DNA of 9,667 nt from Sulfurovum sp. (GCA_026985755.1 JALSPX010000189.1:1-9667); one strand, 5' to 3'; numbered from the stretch's first letter, positions 1 to 7,668 are shown. Made by a program: numbers and translations. Notes: a model not told the origin generated them from the letters alone.

Positions 1-698
1 ATGAGACAGAAGATAAACTTCATACACTTAGTGCGATTATACAGTCCTACAAGCCAGAATCACTGCTCATCTTTTGTAACACCAAAGCACAAGTCATCGC
101 TTTGACCGATACCCTAGTAAGGCAAGGACATTCAGTGATAGAGATACATGGTGACCTAGATCAACGCGACAGAAATGAATCTGTTATCGCTTTTTCTAAC
201 GGGAGTAAACGCATTATGGTAGCCACAGATGTCGCCTCACGTGGGCTAGATATTAAAGATATAGCACTCGTCATTAACTATGACCTGCCTTTTGATGAAG
301 AAGTCTATACCCACCGTATAGGACGTACAGGACGTGCCGATGCTACAGGCAGGGCAATCTCCCTCTTTTCTGCAAAAGAGAGTGAGAAGTCTGCGTACGT
401 GCTTCAAAAGGCAAAGAAAAAAGACCTCAAAGCGTTACGTGTAGATGCGAAGTTTAAAATGATATCTGAGTATGATACCCTCTGCCTCAATGGTGGCAAA
501 AAAACCAAACTCCGTGCGGGTGATATCATCGGTACTTTCTGTAAAGAGATAGGCATTGACAATAGTAAGATAGGTAAAATCAATATCACAGATACTAAGT
601 CATATATTGCATTACATCATACTGTGGTAGATACAGTTTTTAAAGCTTTGAAAAAAGTGAAGATTAAGAAGAAAAAGTATGTGGCGTGGGTAATGTAA
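1..698 (+). CDS. dbpA: ATP-dependent RNA helicase DbpA, C-terminal part (5' end outside window)
   Basis: The open frame enters at base 3 and gives about 231 residues, so roughly the last half of a DEAD-box RNA helicase. Helicase domain 2 is complete: LLIFCNT (motif IV region), VATDVASRGLD (motif V) and HRIGRTGRA (motif VI, with the ATP-contacting arginines). After it comes a DbpA RNA-binding domain, seen as LRAGDIIGTFCKEIGI and VGKIN-like IGKINITD followed by a Lys-rich tail. Known for the family: this domain recognises hairpin 92 of 23S rRNA and directs the helicase to 50S subunit assembly in the cytoplasm. An internal TTG at 102 can look like a start but sits in the middle of the conserved fold, so it is not one. 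The stop codon shares one base with the next start, suggesting co-transcription with the protease. The sequence looks less AT-rich than the next gene. Confidence 0.9.
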   Translation, partial: ETEDKLHTLSAIIQSYKPESLLIFCNTKAQVIALTDTLVRQGHSVIEIHGDLDQRDRNESVIAFSNGSKRIMVATDVASRGLDIKDIALVINYDLPFDEEVYTHRIGRTGRADATGRAISLFSAKESEKSAYVLQKAKKKDLKALRVDAKFKMISEYDTLCLNGGKKTKLRAGDIIGTFCKEIGIDNSKIGKINITDTKSYIALHHTVVDTVFKALKKVKIKKKKYVAWVM

Positions 699-1957
699 TG
701 AAAAATAATCACTCTATCAGTCATGGCATAATCTCTGTTATGATAATACTCTTGTTTACATCATGCAGTACAAAATATGGCGTATCGAAAGTAGATTCTA
801 TTTTGTACCTTATTCAAGATGAGTATGTAAACGATTTAAACCATACAAAATTAGAGCAAGATACTATCGACTATTTAATACATAAACTAGACAGCCATTC
901 TGTCTATTTATCTGGTAAAGATTTAGAAAACTTTTTAATCTCAATCAGTGGTCAATTTGCGGGTATTGGTATCTCAATGCATATCGAAAATAAACTACTC
1001 ACAGTCATTACACCTATTGACAATACACCTGCACAACAAGCAGGTATCCAAAGTGGCGATGTTATTTTACAAATTAACAATACCTCTACATTGGGATTAA
1101 GTTTAGAGCAGTGTATCACTCTCACTAAAGGCGATGCGGGCACACAACTTCAACTTACTATTTTACGTAAAGGCATAAAACAACCTCTACAATTTAATAT
1201 TACACGAGCCCATATCAACAGTAATCCTATTTCTGCTACTTTGTTGCAAGATAAGATACTCTATATTCGTATTCCAATTTTTAATCAACAAACAAACCTA
1301 GCATTCAAAAAAATTCTTAATCAATATCCACAGAAAAAAGGGATTATTTTAGATTTAAGATATAACCCTGGTGGTGTACTCAATGAAGCTATAGCTCTTG
1401 TAAATACATTCGTTGATAAAGGCATCATTGTAAGTCAAAAAGGTCGTTTAGATAAATATAATACAACATTCTATGCAAATAGTACAGATACAGATACATC
1501 TACACCTCTTATTGTCCTCATTAATGAAGGGTCAGCCTCAGCCTCAGAAATTGTATCAGGTGCATTAAAATATTATAAACGTGCTATTTTAGTAGGAGCA
1601 AAAAGTTTTGGAAAAGGCACAGTCCAAACGCTTTTTCCATTAGACGAACATAGTGCACTAAAAATGACCATTGCAAAATATTATTTACCCAATGGAAAAT
1701 GTATTGATAAAGTTGGAATTCAACCTGATTTTATTGTTAAAAACAGAAAATATACACAACATACACATACAACAGTTACTTATCAAAAAGCACAAAAACT
1801 ACTTTATAAACTCACACATAAGATGATAATGCCAAGTATACCCAAAGAAAAAATATCTACAAACTCTTTCAAGAGAACCTCAAAGATGACACCTTTGAAA
1901 ATACAAAAAGATCAACAATTACAACAAGCATTGAAATTGCTTAAAAATAGTAATTAA
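698..1957 (+). CDS. S41 family carboxy-terminal processing peptidase, putative lipoprotein
   Basis: A 419-residue periplasmic serine protease of the CtpA/Prc family, which trims or degrades exported proteins from their C-termini. The N-terminus is a hydrophobic segment (about residues 10-20) ending in FTSC, a lipobox-like site with Cys23 as the lipidated residue; Phe at -3 is not the favoured residue, so lipidation is likely rather than certain. A PDZ domain spans about 85-160 (FAGIGI, AGIQSGD). The peptidase domain follows, with the RYNPGG motif at 221-226. The Ser-Lys dyad is visible: Ser281 in GSASASEI and Lys306 in FGKGTVQ, 25 residues apart as in E. coli Prc. I chose the ATG at 698, in the TAATG overlap with dbpA, rather than the in-frame GTG at 686. 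The last 60 residues are Lys/Thr-rich and not recognised. The 3' end overlaps the convergent DUF4105 gene by 17 nt. Confidence 0.9.
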   Translation: MKNNHSISHGIISVMIILLFTSCSTKYGVSKVDSILYLIQDEYVNDLNHTKLEQDTIDYLIHKLDSHSVYLSGKDLENFLISISGQFAGIGISMHIENKLLTVITPIDNTPAQQAGIQSGDVILQINNTSTLGLSLEQCITLTKGDAGTQLQLTILRKGIKQPLQFNITRAHINSNPISATLLQDKILYIRIPIFNQQTNLAFKKILNQYPQKKGIILDLRYNPGGVLNEAIALVNTFVDKGIIVSQKGRLDKYNTTFYANSTDTDTSTPLIVLINEGSASASEIVSGALKYYKRAILVGAKSFGKGTVQTLFPLDEHSALKMTIAKYYLPNGKCIDKVGIQPDFIVKNRKYTQHTHTTVTYQKAQKLLYKLTHKMIMPSIPKEKISTNSFKRTSKMTPLKIQKDQQLQQALKLLKNSN

Positions 1958-3749
1958 ACAGCAGATTGTAGGTGCTGTTTGAATGCTCTATGAAATCACT
2001 CTTTTTTAATTTGTATTCAAATTTCACTTGTATATTGGTTGAAATAGCATAACTCTGAACAAAATGAACCAGAGATTGTTTAGTACCATCTGTATACCAA
2101 CGCTTCATCAACTCTATATTGGTTTTAAACTGTAAACTTTTATCTATCACAAGACCTGCAGATAGACCCAATGCTCCTTGTACACTATCTATCAAATATG
2201 CATATATATCACCCATGATATAGCCATAGCCATATTCATTTCCCCAGCTTGAACCTACTCCCATATCTACATTAAAAAATAGTTTCTCCGTATGGTAATT
2301 TCTATCCCATTTAAAATGTGTTCTCCATGAAAAAGGTTTGATAAATGCAGAGACCTGAGAGATAGACTGTATAGACAGAAGCGTAAACTCTTCTATGGAT
2401 ACTTTTTTATCTATTTTTAAAACTGTATTTAAAAATTCAATTTGTGTACCTCTTAAAAGCCCTACATTACTATCATATACATCATGATATACAGGACGTA
2501 CTGCAAGTAACATACTTTCGTGATTATTTTTAGATTGTATCCCCAAAGTGACTCTAGCTTGTCTATGTGACAACAATGGGTTAATAGGTTTCTTTTTACT
2601 AAGCATTTTTCCTCTACCTAGAGATGCACGTGCTGTTGTCAGCGTATGAAAAAGATTAAGGTATTTATCTTTAGTCATTTTACCTTGTATATACCTATAC
2701 TCTAGTAGTTCAATTGATGCTTCAAGTAAATATTGTTTTTGTTCTAGGGGAATATATCCATTATCCAATATTTTTTTTACATCAATATCTTTATGAAGTA
2801 TTTCTCTTACATAATGTATATATTGTTCTTTGATTGCTTTCTCATATTGCAATAATATAGTTCTTTTTGAGCCTCTATAGTGCTCTTTTACAATCATTGA
2901 TTCATCCTGCATGGCATGTATAGTTTCCAATGGTGAGACATGGTATGTAAAATAGTCCCTTAAATGTAAATTTTTTCTGCCAATCTCTAATAACCATAAC
3001 AAATTATACGAACAATTCTCTGTAAAAAAGTAGTAATCGGAATAGACACCATTAAGCTCCCAAATATGTTCAAACATTCGTAACACTTCTGCTTTAGTTA
3101 AATTTAGATCGTACTCCCATATATCCCTTTGTTCTGTGTCACGGTATTCTTTTAATTTTTCATAATAGGGTAACATCGAATAAAATCCATGATATCCCCC
3201 AACCAAACCATTCAATGCATAAAGGAGTGCATTTGTTTTACTCTCATCTGCATTTGCCGCATAATTAATAGCATAAGATAATAGTTTGGAATGGTAAGAT
3301 GAATTAATACGTAAAAAAGTATGTCCAAACATCGATGCGGGAGAATTAATATGTGCCGTAGGAAAAACGACTGTTGCAGAGACAGGATCTAATTTTTTTA
3401 AAATTTTCTGATACTCTAGACATTTTACCTTTGGTAAATCATGCATATGAAGTTTTTCTACCAACCAATGTTTGCGTGCAGGAAATTTACATGCTGTAGC
3501 ATTATCATCCAATACTTTTTCATGCATGAGTGCATATATTGTTGCATTCATCTCAGATTTCGCATCTTTTTTACCATCTTTTGCAAGAAAAAATTTTTGA
3601 TCATCTATTTCACTGATACCATTTTTTATATGTAAAAGTTGTTGCCATCGATAATGTTTAGAAAGATTTAAATCATTAGCTTTTTGAATATAATCTATTG
3701 CATAGCTATAGATAGATACCATTAAAAATATAGAGAAAAACTTAGAAAT
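1941..3749 (-). CDS. DUF4105 (Lnb N-terminal domain) exported protein with C-terminal beta-barrel, probable ATT start
   Basis: About 602 residues if translation starts at ATT 3749 (593 from the first ATG, 3722). With the ATT start the N-terminus reads MSKFFSIFLMVSIYSYA, a textbook signal peptide cut after YSYA; the ATG start would cut it in half and has no ribosome site. A helical N-terminal region (about 20-110) precedes the DUF4105 domain (about 120-265), with conserved-looking His143 in SMFGHTFLRI and Cys246 in ENCSYNLLWL, a His/Cys pair suggesting a papain-like or acyl-transfer active site. From about 395 on, alternating hydrophobic stretches end in a terminal Phe (LLFNYYF), as in outer-membrane beta-barrels. 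The domain name comes from Bacteroides lipoprotein N-acyltransferase Lnb, but that activity is not shown here. The DUF3015 gene upstream is separated by a strong terminator hairpin. The gene is very AT-rich. Confidence 0.8.
   Translation of the reverse strand: MSKFFSIFLMVSIYSYAIDYIQKANDLNLSKHYRWQQLLHIKNGISEIDDQKFFLAKDGKKDAKSEMNATIYALMHEKVLDDNATACKFPARKHWLVEKLHMHDLPKVKCLEYQKILKKLDPVSATVVFPTAHINSPASMFGHTFLRINSSYHSKLLSYAINYAANADESKTNALLYALNGLVGGYHGFYSMLPYYEKLKEYRDTEQRDIWEYDLNLTKAEVLRMFEHIWELNGVYSDYYFFTENCSYNLLWLLEIGRKNLHLRDYFTYHVSPLETIHAMQDESMIVKEHYRGSKRTILLQYEKAIKEQYIHYVREILHKDIDVKKILDNGYIPLEQKQYLLEASIELLEYRYIQGKMTKDKYLNLFHTLTTARASLGRGKMLSKKKPINPLLSHRQARVTLGIQSKNNHESMLLAVRPVYHDVYDSNVGLLRGTQIEFLNTVLKIDKKVSIEEFTLLSIQSISQVSAFIKPFSWRTHFKWDRNYHTEKLFFNVDMGVGSSWGNEYGYGYIMGDIYAYLIDSVQGALGLSAGLVIDKSLQFKTNIELMKRWYTDGTKQSLVHFVQSYAISTNIQVKFEYKLKKSDFIEHSNSTYNLLFNYYF
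1956..1980. terminator. Hairpin at the convergent gene junction, possible bidirectional terminator
   Basis: AAACAGCA (1956-1963) and TGCTGTTT (1973-1980) form a perfect 8-bp stem with a 9-nt loop. It begins at the protease stop codon and lies inside the last codons of the opposing gene. On the minus strand it is followed by a short T-rich stretch (TATTTTTAAG), so it could end transcription there; on the plus strand the only T-run is inside the stem. A terminator role is inferred from position and symmetry. Confidence 0.4.
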
Positions 3750-3760
3750 TATGAAGCCTT
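3747..3760 (-). promoter_or_regulatory. Ribosome binding site and probable ATT start codon of the DUF4105 gene
   Basis: On the minus strand AAGG (3760-3757) is followed by a 7-nt spacer and then ATT (3749-3747). The frame is open from a TAA at 3761-3759 through to the ATG at 3722, and the codons in between complete a signal peptide. No purine-rich site precedes the ATG at 3722. AUU as a start is known for infC (IF3), where it allows feedback by IF3. A sequencing or assembly error turning ATG into ATT is the alternative. Confidence 0.6.
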
Positions 3761-3778
3761 AATATTGTATAGAGGATA

Positions 3779-3802
3779 CAAATAGGGAAAAATCCCTATT
3801 TG
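3779..3802 (-). terminator. Strong terminator hairpin after the DUF3015 gene
   Basis: CAAATAGGGA and TCCCTATTTG form a perfect 10-bp stem around a 4-nt loop (TTTT in the minus-strand RNA). It starts 14 nt after the DUF3015 stop codon. The U-run is within the stem's 3' arm and loop rather than after it. The dyad would work in either direction, but only the minus strand has a gene ending just before it. It should insulate the DUF4105 gene from its upstream neighbours. Confidence 0.6.
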
Positions 3803-3816
3803 AGAATGTTAGAATG

Positions 3817-4284
3817 TTAGATAGATGCAGATACACCATCTAGTACATCAGCCATCTCTACTTGTGCATTTGTATAGATACTGTTATAGTTAGATTGAAG
3901 TGCTACAAAAAATGAAGCCTTATCTTCTATATTTAAAAGTTCTGCAAGTGTAGAGAGTGATTCTCCCTGACCTTTAGAAATATCTTTTGCTAAGGCATCC
4001 ATATTTGAAGCAACAAACTCTTGTGCTCTATCATTCATGACAAAACTTACCTTCTTACAACCAGATGTTCCACTACTGATACCAAATGTTTGATTTCCAG
4101 ATGTTCCATTTGTAGTTGCTTGTAACGCGTACATGATAGCAGAATCTGGTCTTTTGATTACTTTATTACCTAATCCACATCCTGTTTGCATATTTCTGTG
4201 TGTTGGTTTGATATGTATTTTAGAAAATAGACTTACTGACCCCAATGTTGATACTAATGTTATTGCTAATATTGTTTTTTTCAT
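3817..4284 (-). CDS. DUF3015 family exported protein
   Basis: 155 residues beginning with a clear signal peptide (MKKTILAITL plus hydrophobic core, cut near residue 21). The mature part has the DUF3015 signature: GCGLGN at 35-40 and TTNGTSGNQTFGI, then SGTSGC at 71-76. Cys36 and Cys76 are the only cysteines and probably form a periplasmic disulfide. The C-terminal half is helical (about 84-150). No function is established for the family; nothing catalytic is evident. The start is well placed, with AAAGGA 5 nt before the ATG. It lies 23 nt after the beta-barrel gene stop, so the two are almost certainly one transcript from the promoter near 4785. A strong hairpin follows the stop. Confidence 0.85.
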   Translation of the reverse strand: MKKTILAITLVSTLGSVSLFSKIHIKPTHRNMQTGCGLGNKVIKRPDSAIMYALQATTNGTSGNQTFGISSGTSGCKKVSFVMNDRAQEFVASNMDALAKDISKGQGESLSTLAELLNIEDKASFFVALQSNYNSIYTNAQVEMADVLDGVSASI

Positions 4285-4307
4285 GTTTTTCCTTTAATCT
4301 TTCATTT

Positions 4308-4745
4308 TTAGAATTTGTAGTGAACACCTATGCCCACATCAAAAACACTCGATAATCCAACTGTCAATCCACCTTTTGCATTTAAAAATACAGGTGGAAG
4401 ATCTCTATCTATTGCTCGTATATCTACTTCTATTCCAAGACCTGCACCAGCACCAAAAGAGATGGTATGATCATCTCCATCACTTCTGAGACCCATTGCA
4501 CTTATATAACCAAGACCATTGACATACCTTTCTACAGGTAACTTATAGATACCAGATACTTCAAGAAGGAGTCCGTCTTGCATAAAACTTTTTCCAATAA
4601 CACCTTGAAGTGTAGTATCTTCTGAAAAATCAATTTTGTAACTAATACCTAGGTTTTGTACACCTATATACTGATCTCCAGTAGATGCACATAGTGCACT
4701 TGAAAATACAGTAATAGCAGTCAAAACACTTGTAATTTTTTTCAT
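4308..4745 (-). CDS. Small predicted outer-membrane beta-barrel protein
   Basis: 145 residues from the ATG at 4745, preceded by AAGGGA with a 6-nt gap. An in-frame ATG at 4790 would add 15 residues, but it overlaps the putative -10 box and would put a second hydrophobic segment before the signal peptide, so I rejected it. Residues 1-20 (MKKITSVLTA to ALCA) are a signal peptide; Cys19 follows Leu, so it is not a lipobox. The mature chain has alternating strands and Gly-rich turns (YIGVQNLGISYKI, ISFGAGAGLGIEVDI, LTVGLSSVFDVGIGVHYKF) and ends in Phe145, the usual signal for insertion by the BAM machinery. The size fits an 8-stranded barrel. It is not a family I can name. It is first in an operon with the DUF3015 gene. 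Confidence 0.75.
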   Translation of the reverse strand: MKKITSVLTAITVFSSALCASTGDQYIGVQNLGISYKIDFSEDTTLQGVIGKSFMQDGLLLEVSGIYKLPVERYVNGLGYISAMGLRSDGDDHTISFGAGAGLGIEVDIRAIDRDLPPVFLNAKGGLTVGLSSVFDVGIGVHYKF

Positions 4746-4780
4746 TATTTCCCTTTTCTTTAAAATAAAAATTAGCCAAA

Positions 4781-4789
4781 AGTATACCA
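4781..4789 (-). promoter_or_regulatory. Predicted extended -10 promoter for the beta-barrel/DUF3015 operon
   Basis: The minus strand reads TGGTATACT, a TGn extended -10 with hexamer TATACT (4786-4781). The upstream region is A/T-tract-rich and no good -35 box is seen, which is normal for Campylobacterota housekeeping promoters. The expected start is near 4774, giving a leader of about 30 nt that contains the AAGGGA ribosome site. Confidence 0.55.
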
Positions 4790-4800
4790 TTGTTTTACAT

Positions 4801-4819
4801 AAAAAAATCTGATTTTTTT
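4801..4819 (-). terminator. A-tract/T-tract dyad after dedA, weak terminator candidate
   Basis: AAAAAAATC and GATTTTTTT flank a single T, making a perfect 9-bp dyad two bases after the dedA stop codon (4821-4823). Being almost all A-U with a tiny loop, it would be a weak hairpin, but it ends in seven U in the dedA transcript. It also sits where the -35/UP region of the next promoter would be, so bent DNA for that promoter is an equally good explanation. Confidence 0.3.
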
Positions 4820-4820
4820 A

Positions 4821-5435
4821 TTAATCTTCCAATATCTCTTTACGTTTTTTGTTTCTAATGATATAAAAAATTACAATCAATACTACACATACCAACGCGA
4901 TAAGTGTGGCAGATTTCATGTATTCAGAAATAAGTGCTTGATTTGAGCCTACTACATAGCCTATTGCTACAAGCACAACAACCCAAATACCTGCACCGAT
5001 AGCCGTATAGAGTGAAAACTTGGCTATATGCATACGTGCCAAACCTGCGGGCAGAGAGATGAGTTGGCGAATACCAGGGATAAGCCTGCCTGTGAAAGTA
5101 GAAATTTCACCATGTCTAGTAAAAAATGTTTCTAATTTGTCGAGGGTTTCTTCTTTGATAAAAAAGTATTTTCCATATTTTAAGATGATTTTTCTGCCAA
5201 GATTCATAGCTAAATAATAATTCAGCAATGCACCTGCAACTGAACCCAAAATACCTACTAAAATAATGACATACAGATTCATTTCGCCCTGATAGGCTAA
5301 ATATCCTGCGGGTATCATAATAATTTCACTAGGAAATGGAAAGAAAGTACTCTCCAAAAACATTAAAAGAAAAATACCCCAGTAACCCATGTCTCCAACA
5401 TAAGAGACAATCGTATTTGCTATTTCATGTATCAT
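4821..5435 (-). CDS. DedA family inner-membrane protein
   Basis: 204 residues, the usual size for DedA proteins (SNARE-associated/VTT domain). Hydrophobic segments lie at about 15-30, 52-75, 142-163 and 176-193. The family motifs are present: ESTFFPFPSE at 28-37 with acidic Glu28 and Glu37, and FTGRLIPGIRQLISLPAG at 114-131 with Arg117 and Arg123, residues needed for function in E. coli members. Known for the superfamily: some members flip lipid carriers such as undecaprenyl phosphate or phosphatidylethanolamine, and loss affects envelope integrity and proton motive force; which lipid this one handles cannot be told from sequence. The tail after the last helix is basic (NKKRKE), likely cytoplasmic. 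Its ATG overlaps the accA stop as ATGA, implying translational coupling to fatty-acid synthesis. Confidence 0.9.
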   Translation of the reverse strand: MIHEIANTIVSYVGDMGYWGIFLLMFLESTFFPFPSEIIMIPAGYLAYQGEMNLYVIILVGILGSVAGALLNYYLAMNLGRKIILKYGKYFFIKEETLDKLETFFTRHGEISTFTGRLIPGIRQLISLPAGLARMHIAKFSLYTAIGAGIWVVVLVAIGYVVGSNQALISEYMKSATLIALVCVVLIVIFYIIRNKKRKEILED

Positions 5436-6370
5436 GATTCTAAAAAGGCACCCACAGCAGTAAGTCTCTCATAGCGTCTATCTAGCATCTCATCTACACT
5501 AAGCTCTCTTAGTGCTTTAACATGATCTAAATAATATCTTTTTAAGACCTCAGCAGCTGTTCTACTGTCTCTATGGGCACCAATCATTGGTTCATCTAGC
5601 ACGTCATCTATGAGCTTATGCTCCAACAAGTCTGAAGGTGTGATTTTTAATGCTTTGGTTGCTGCTTCTACTTTAGTTGGGTCGTTCCATAAAATAGCAG
5701 AACACCCTTCTGGAGAGATAACAGCGAAAACTGAATAACGCATCATTGCCAGCTTATCACCCACACCAATTGCAAGTGCTCCACCCGAACCACCCTCTCC
5801 AATAACCACAGAGACCATAGGTACTTTTATTGCAGTAAATTCAAAAAGATTTTTAGCAATGGCTTCACTCTGCCCACGCTCTTCTGCACCAAGTCCAGGG
5901 TATGCACCTGGTGTATCTATGAGCATAAGTACAGGGATATCAAACTTCTCTGCCATACGTACTGCACGCAGTGCTTTTCTATATCCCTCAGGGTTTGGCA
6001 TACCAAAGTTACGTTTGATTTTATTTTTAACCCCACGCCCTTTTTGTTCACCGATAACCATGGTTTTTTGACCATCTATCCATCCGATATAACAAAGAAT
6101 AGCAGGGTCATCACGAAAAGCTCTGTCTCCATGTATCTCATAAGCATCATTCATAATGAGCTTGATATAATCTAACGCATAGGGTCTATCAGGATGACGT
6201 GCAAGCTGAAGTTTTTGAAAATCTGAGAGAGAACCAAAGGTTTTATTAACCTCTTTTTCCAGCTCTTTTTGAAGCTTTTCTACTGCTTCCATATTGGCTA
6301 TGGCATGGGCAGATACAATCTCTTCTTGTATTTTTTCTATTTTATTTTCAAAATCTAAATATGTTGCCAT
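5432..6370 (-). CDS. accA: Acetyl-CoA carboxylase carboxyltransferase subunit alpha
   Basis: 312 residues, matching the family length of about 310-320. AccA pairs with AccD to move the carboxyl group from carboxybiotin to acetyl-CoA, giving malonyl-CoA, the first committed step of fatty-acid synthesis in the cytoplasm. The N-terminal coiled coil (about 5-45) is followed by the crotonase-like core with RNFGMPNPEGYRKA, LIDTPGAYPGLGAEERGQ and the Gly-rich oxyanion region GEGGSGGALAI near 190-201, then VISPEGC. Two ATGs are adjacent (6373 and 6370); AAGGA is 4 nt from the first and 7 nt from the second, so I prefer the second, giving MATYLDFE. Only 10 nt separate it from the fabF stop, so it is in the same operon. 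AccD, AccB and AccC are not in the window. Confidence 0.95.
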   Translation of the reverse strand: MATYLDFENKIEKIQEEIVSAHAIANMEAVEKLQKELEKEVNKTFGSLSDFQKLQLARHPDRPYALDYIKLIMNDAYEIHGDRAFRDDPAILCYIGWIDGQKTMVIGEQKGRGVKNKIKRNFGMPNPEGYRKALRAVRMAEKFDIPVLMLIDTPGAYPGLGAEERGQSEAIAKNLFEFTAIKVPMVSVVIGEGGSGGALAIGVGDKLAMMRYSVFAVISPEGCSAILWNDPTKVEAATKALKITPSDLLEHKLIDDVLDEPMIGAHRDSRTAAEVLKRYYLDHVKALRELSVDEMLDRRYERLTAVGAFLES

Positions 6371-6380
6371 CATTTAATCC

Positions 6381-7598
6381 TTATATTTTCTTAAAGATCA
6401 CAACACCATTCGTACCACCAAAACCAAATGAGTTTGACATCGCGATATTAATCTCTGCTTCTCTTGCGCCCTCTGTAATATAGTCTAAATCACAATTCTC
6501 ATCAGGCGTAGTGTAGTTAATTGTTGGGGGGAGTATACCATCACGCATTGCCATAAGAGATACTACTGCTTCTATCGCACCTGCCGCACCAAGACAGTGA
6601 CCTATCTGCCCTTTAATAGAGCTCACAGGTGGACAATTCTCTTTTCCCCCTAGTAGCTCTTTAATAGCAGCTGTTTCATTTTTATCATTCACTGGCGTAG
6701 AGGTACCATGTGCGTTAATATAATCTATTTGAGGTTCGCCTGCCATTTTATAAGCACCCTTCATCGCACGAAGAGGACCATCCATGGTAGGTGTTGTGAT
6801 ATGATTAGCATCTCCACTTTCACCAAAACCGATAATTTCGCCATAAATAGTCGCACCCCGTGCTACTGCATCCTCATAAGATTCAAGTACCAACGCTCCT
6901 GCACCTTCACCCATTACAAAACCATCACGCTCTGCATCAAAGGGACGAGAAGATGTTTCAGGACTATCATTACGTGTAGAGAGTGCCTTCATCGCTGCGA
7001 AACCACCAATACCTACTGGACAAATAGCTGACTCTGCACCGACAACCAGCATCTTGTCAGCTGTACCTACCATAATAGATTTTGCTGCTTCTCCTATGGC
7101 ATGTGTACCTGCTGCACAGGCTGTTACAGATGCCAAGTTTGGTCCTTTTAGATTTTGATAAATAGAGATAAATCCACCCAGCATATTGACAAGAGAAGAG
7201 GGAATAAAAAATGGAGAAATACGTCTAGGACCTCTATTGCCACATACAAGAGAATTTTTCTCTATATTTGGCAAACCACCTATCCCCGATGCACTCGCTA
7301 CACCAAATCTCTCTCTATCGAAATCATCAGGAAGATTGGCATCCTCTATAGCTTCTGCTGCAGCTTTCAATCCCAGCTGAATAAATCTATCTGCTTTTTT
7401 TGCCTCTTTTGCATCAAGCACCATGGAAGACTCAAAATTCATAATTTCTCCAGCGATTGTAGCAGATTGACCTTCTGTATCAAACGATTCAATCGTCTTA
7501 ATACCACATTTACCTTCTATGATACCTGCAAATGCACTCTCTTTATCTAGTCCCAATGCATTTATCATCCCTAAACCTGTAACCACAACTCTTTTCAC
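6381..7598 (-). CDS. fabF: 3-oxoacyl-[acyl-carrier-protein] synthase II
   Basis: 405 residues, a full-length KAS II. It condenses malonyl-ACP with acyl-ACP during chain elongation and is important for cis-vaccenate formation. The thiolase-fold catalytic set is complete, numbering from the GTG start: Cys161 in TACAAGTHAIGE, His297 in NAHGTSTPVND, Lys329 in SSIKGQIGH and His334 in the same segment; the C-terminal SNSFGFGGTNG loop is also present. I chose GTG 7598, which gives MKRVVVTGLG, the usual family N-terminus, and lies 6 nt after AGGAG. The TTG three bases upstream would be only 3 nt from that site. It lies between acpP, its carrier partner, and accA. Two hairpins in the 100-nt acpP-fabF gap suggest lower expression than acpP. 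Confidence 0.95.
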   Translation of the reverse strand: MKRVVVTGLGMINALGLDKESAFAGIIEGKCGIKTIESFDTEGQSATIAGEIMNFESSMVLDAKEAKKADRFIQLGLKAAAEAIEDANLPDDFDRERFGVASASGIGGLPNIEKNSLVCGNRGPRRISPFFIPSSLVNMLGGFISIYQNLKGPNLASVTACAAGTHAIGEAAKSIMVGTADKMLVVGAESAICPVGIGGFAAMKALSTRNDSPETSSRPFDAERDGFVMGEGAGALVLESYEDAVARGATIYGEIIGFGESGDANHITTPTMDGPLRAMKGAYKMAGEPQIDYINAHGTSTPVNDKNETAAIKELLGGKENCPPVSSIKGQIGHCLGAAGAIEAVVSLMAMRDGILPPTINYTTPDENCDLDYITEGAREAEINIAMSNSFGFGGTNGVVIFKKI

Positions 7599-7621
7599 CA
7601 ATAGCTCCTATGCACTTAAAA

Positions 7622-7668
7622 TAAGATATACATTAATGTTCTATATACAAAGATTAATATATATCTTA
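7622..7668 (-). repeat. 16-bp AT-rich inverted repeat in the acpP-fabF gap
   Basis: On the minus strand TAAGATATATATTAAT and ATTAATGTATATCTTA flank a 15-nt spacer. Fifteen of 16 positions are Watson-Crick; the sixteenth is U-G in minus-strand RNA but A-C on the other strand, so all 16 pair only in the acpP-fabF transcript. It lies directly after the terminator hairpin and ends about 16 nt before the fabF ribosome site. It could be an mRNA stability or processing stem, or a DNA operator; an internal fabF promoter (TATATA-rich spacer) is also possible. Confidence 0.6.

Noticed and set aside
102..698. DbpA starting at the TTG at 102
   Set aside because: The same frame is open to the window start and encodes conserved helicase motif IV upstream, so the gene is simply cut by the window edge.
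3441..3635. Plus-strand frame opposite the DUF4105 gene
   Set aside because: Antisense shadow with an implausible Cys/Phe/Ile-rich product.
3764..3771. -10 box (TATACA or TACAAT) directly upstream of the DUF4105 gene
   Set aside because: Transcription would start inside the ribosome site, leaving too short a leader; the real promoter is not identified.
4308..4790. Longer version of the beta-barrel protein starting at 4790
   Set aside because: That ATG overlaps the TGGTATACT promoter element and would place an extra hydrophobic segment before an obvious MKK signal peptide with its own ribosome site.
6708..7550. Long plus-strand frames opposite fabF
   Set aside because: They are antisense shadows of a well-conserved enzyme gene, with Cys/Arg/Thr-rich composition and no ribosome sites.
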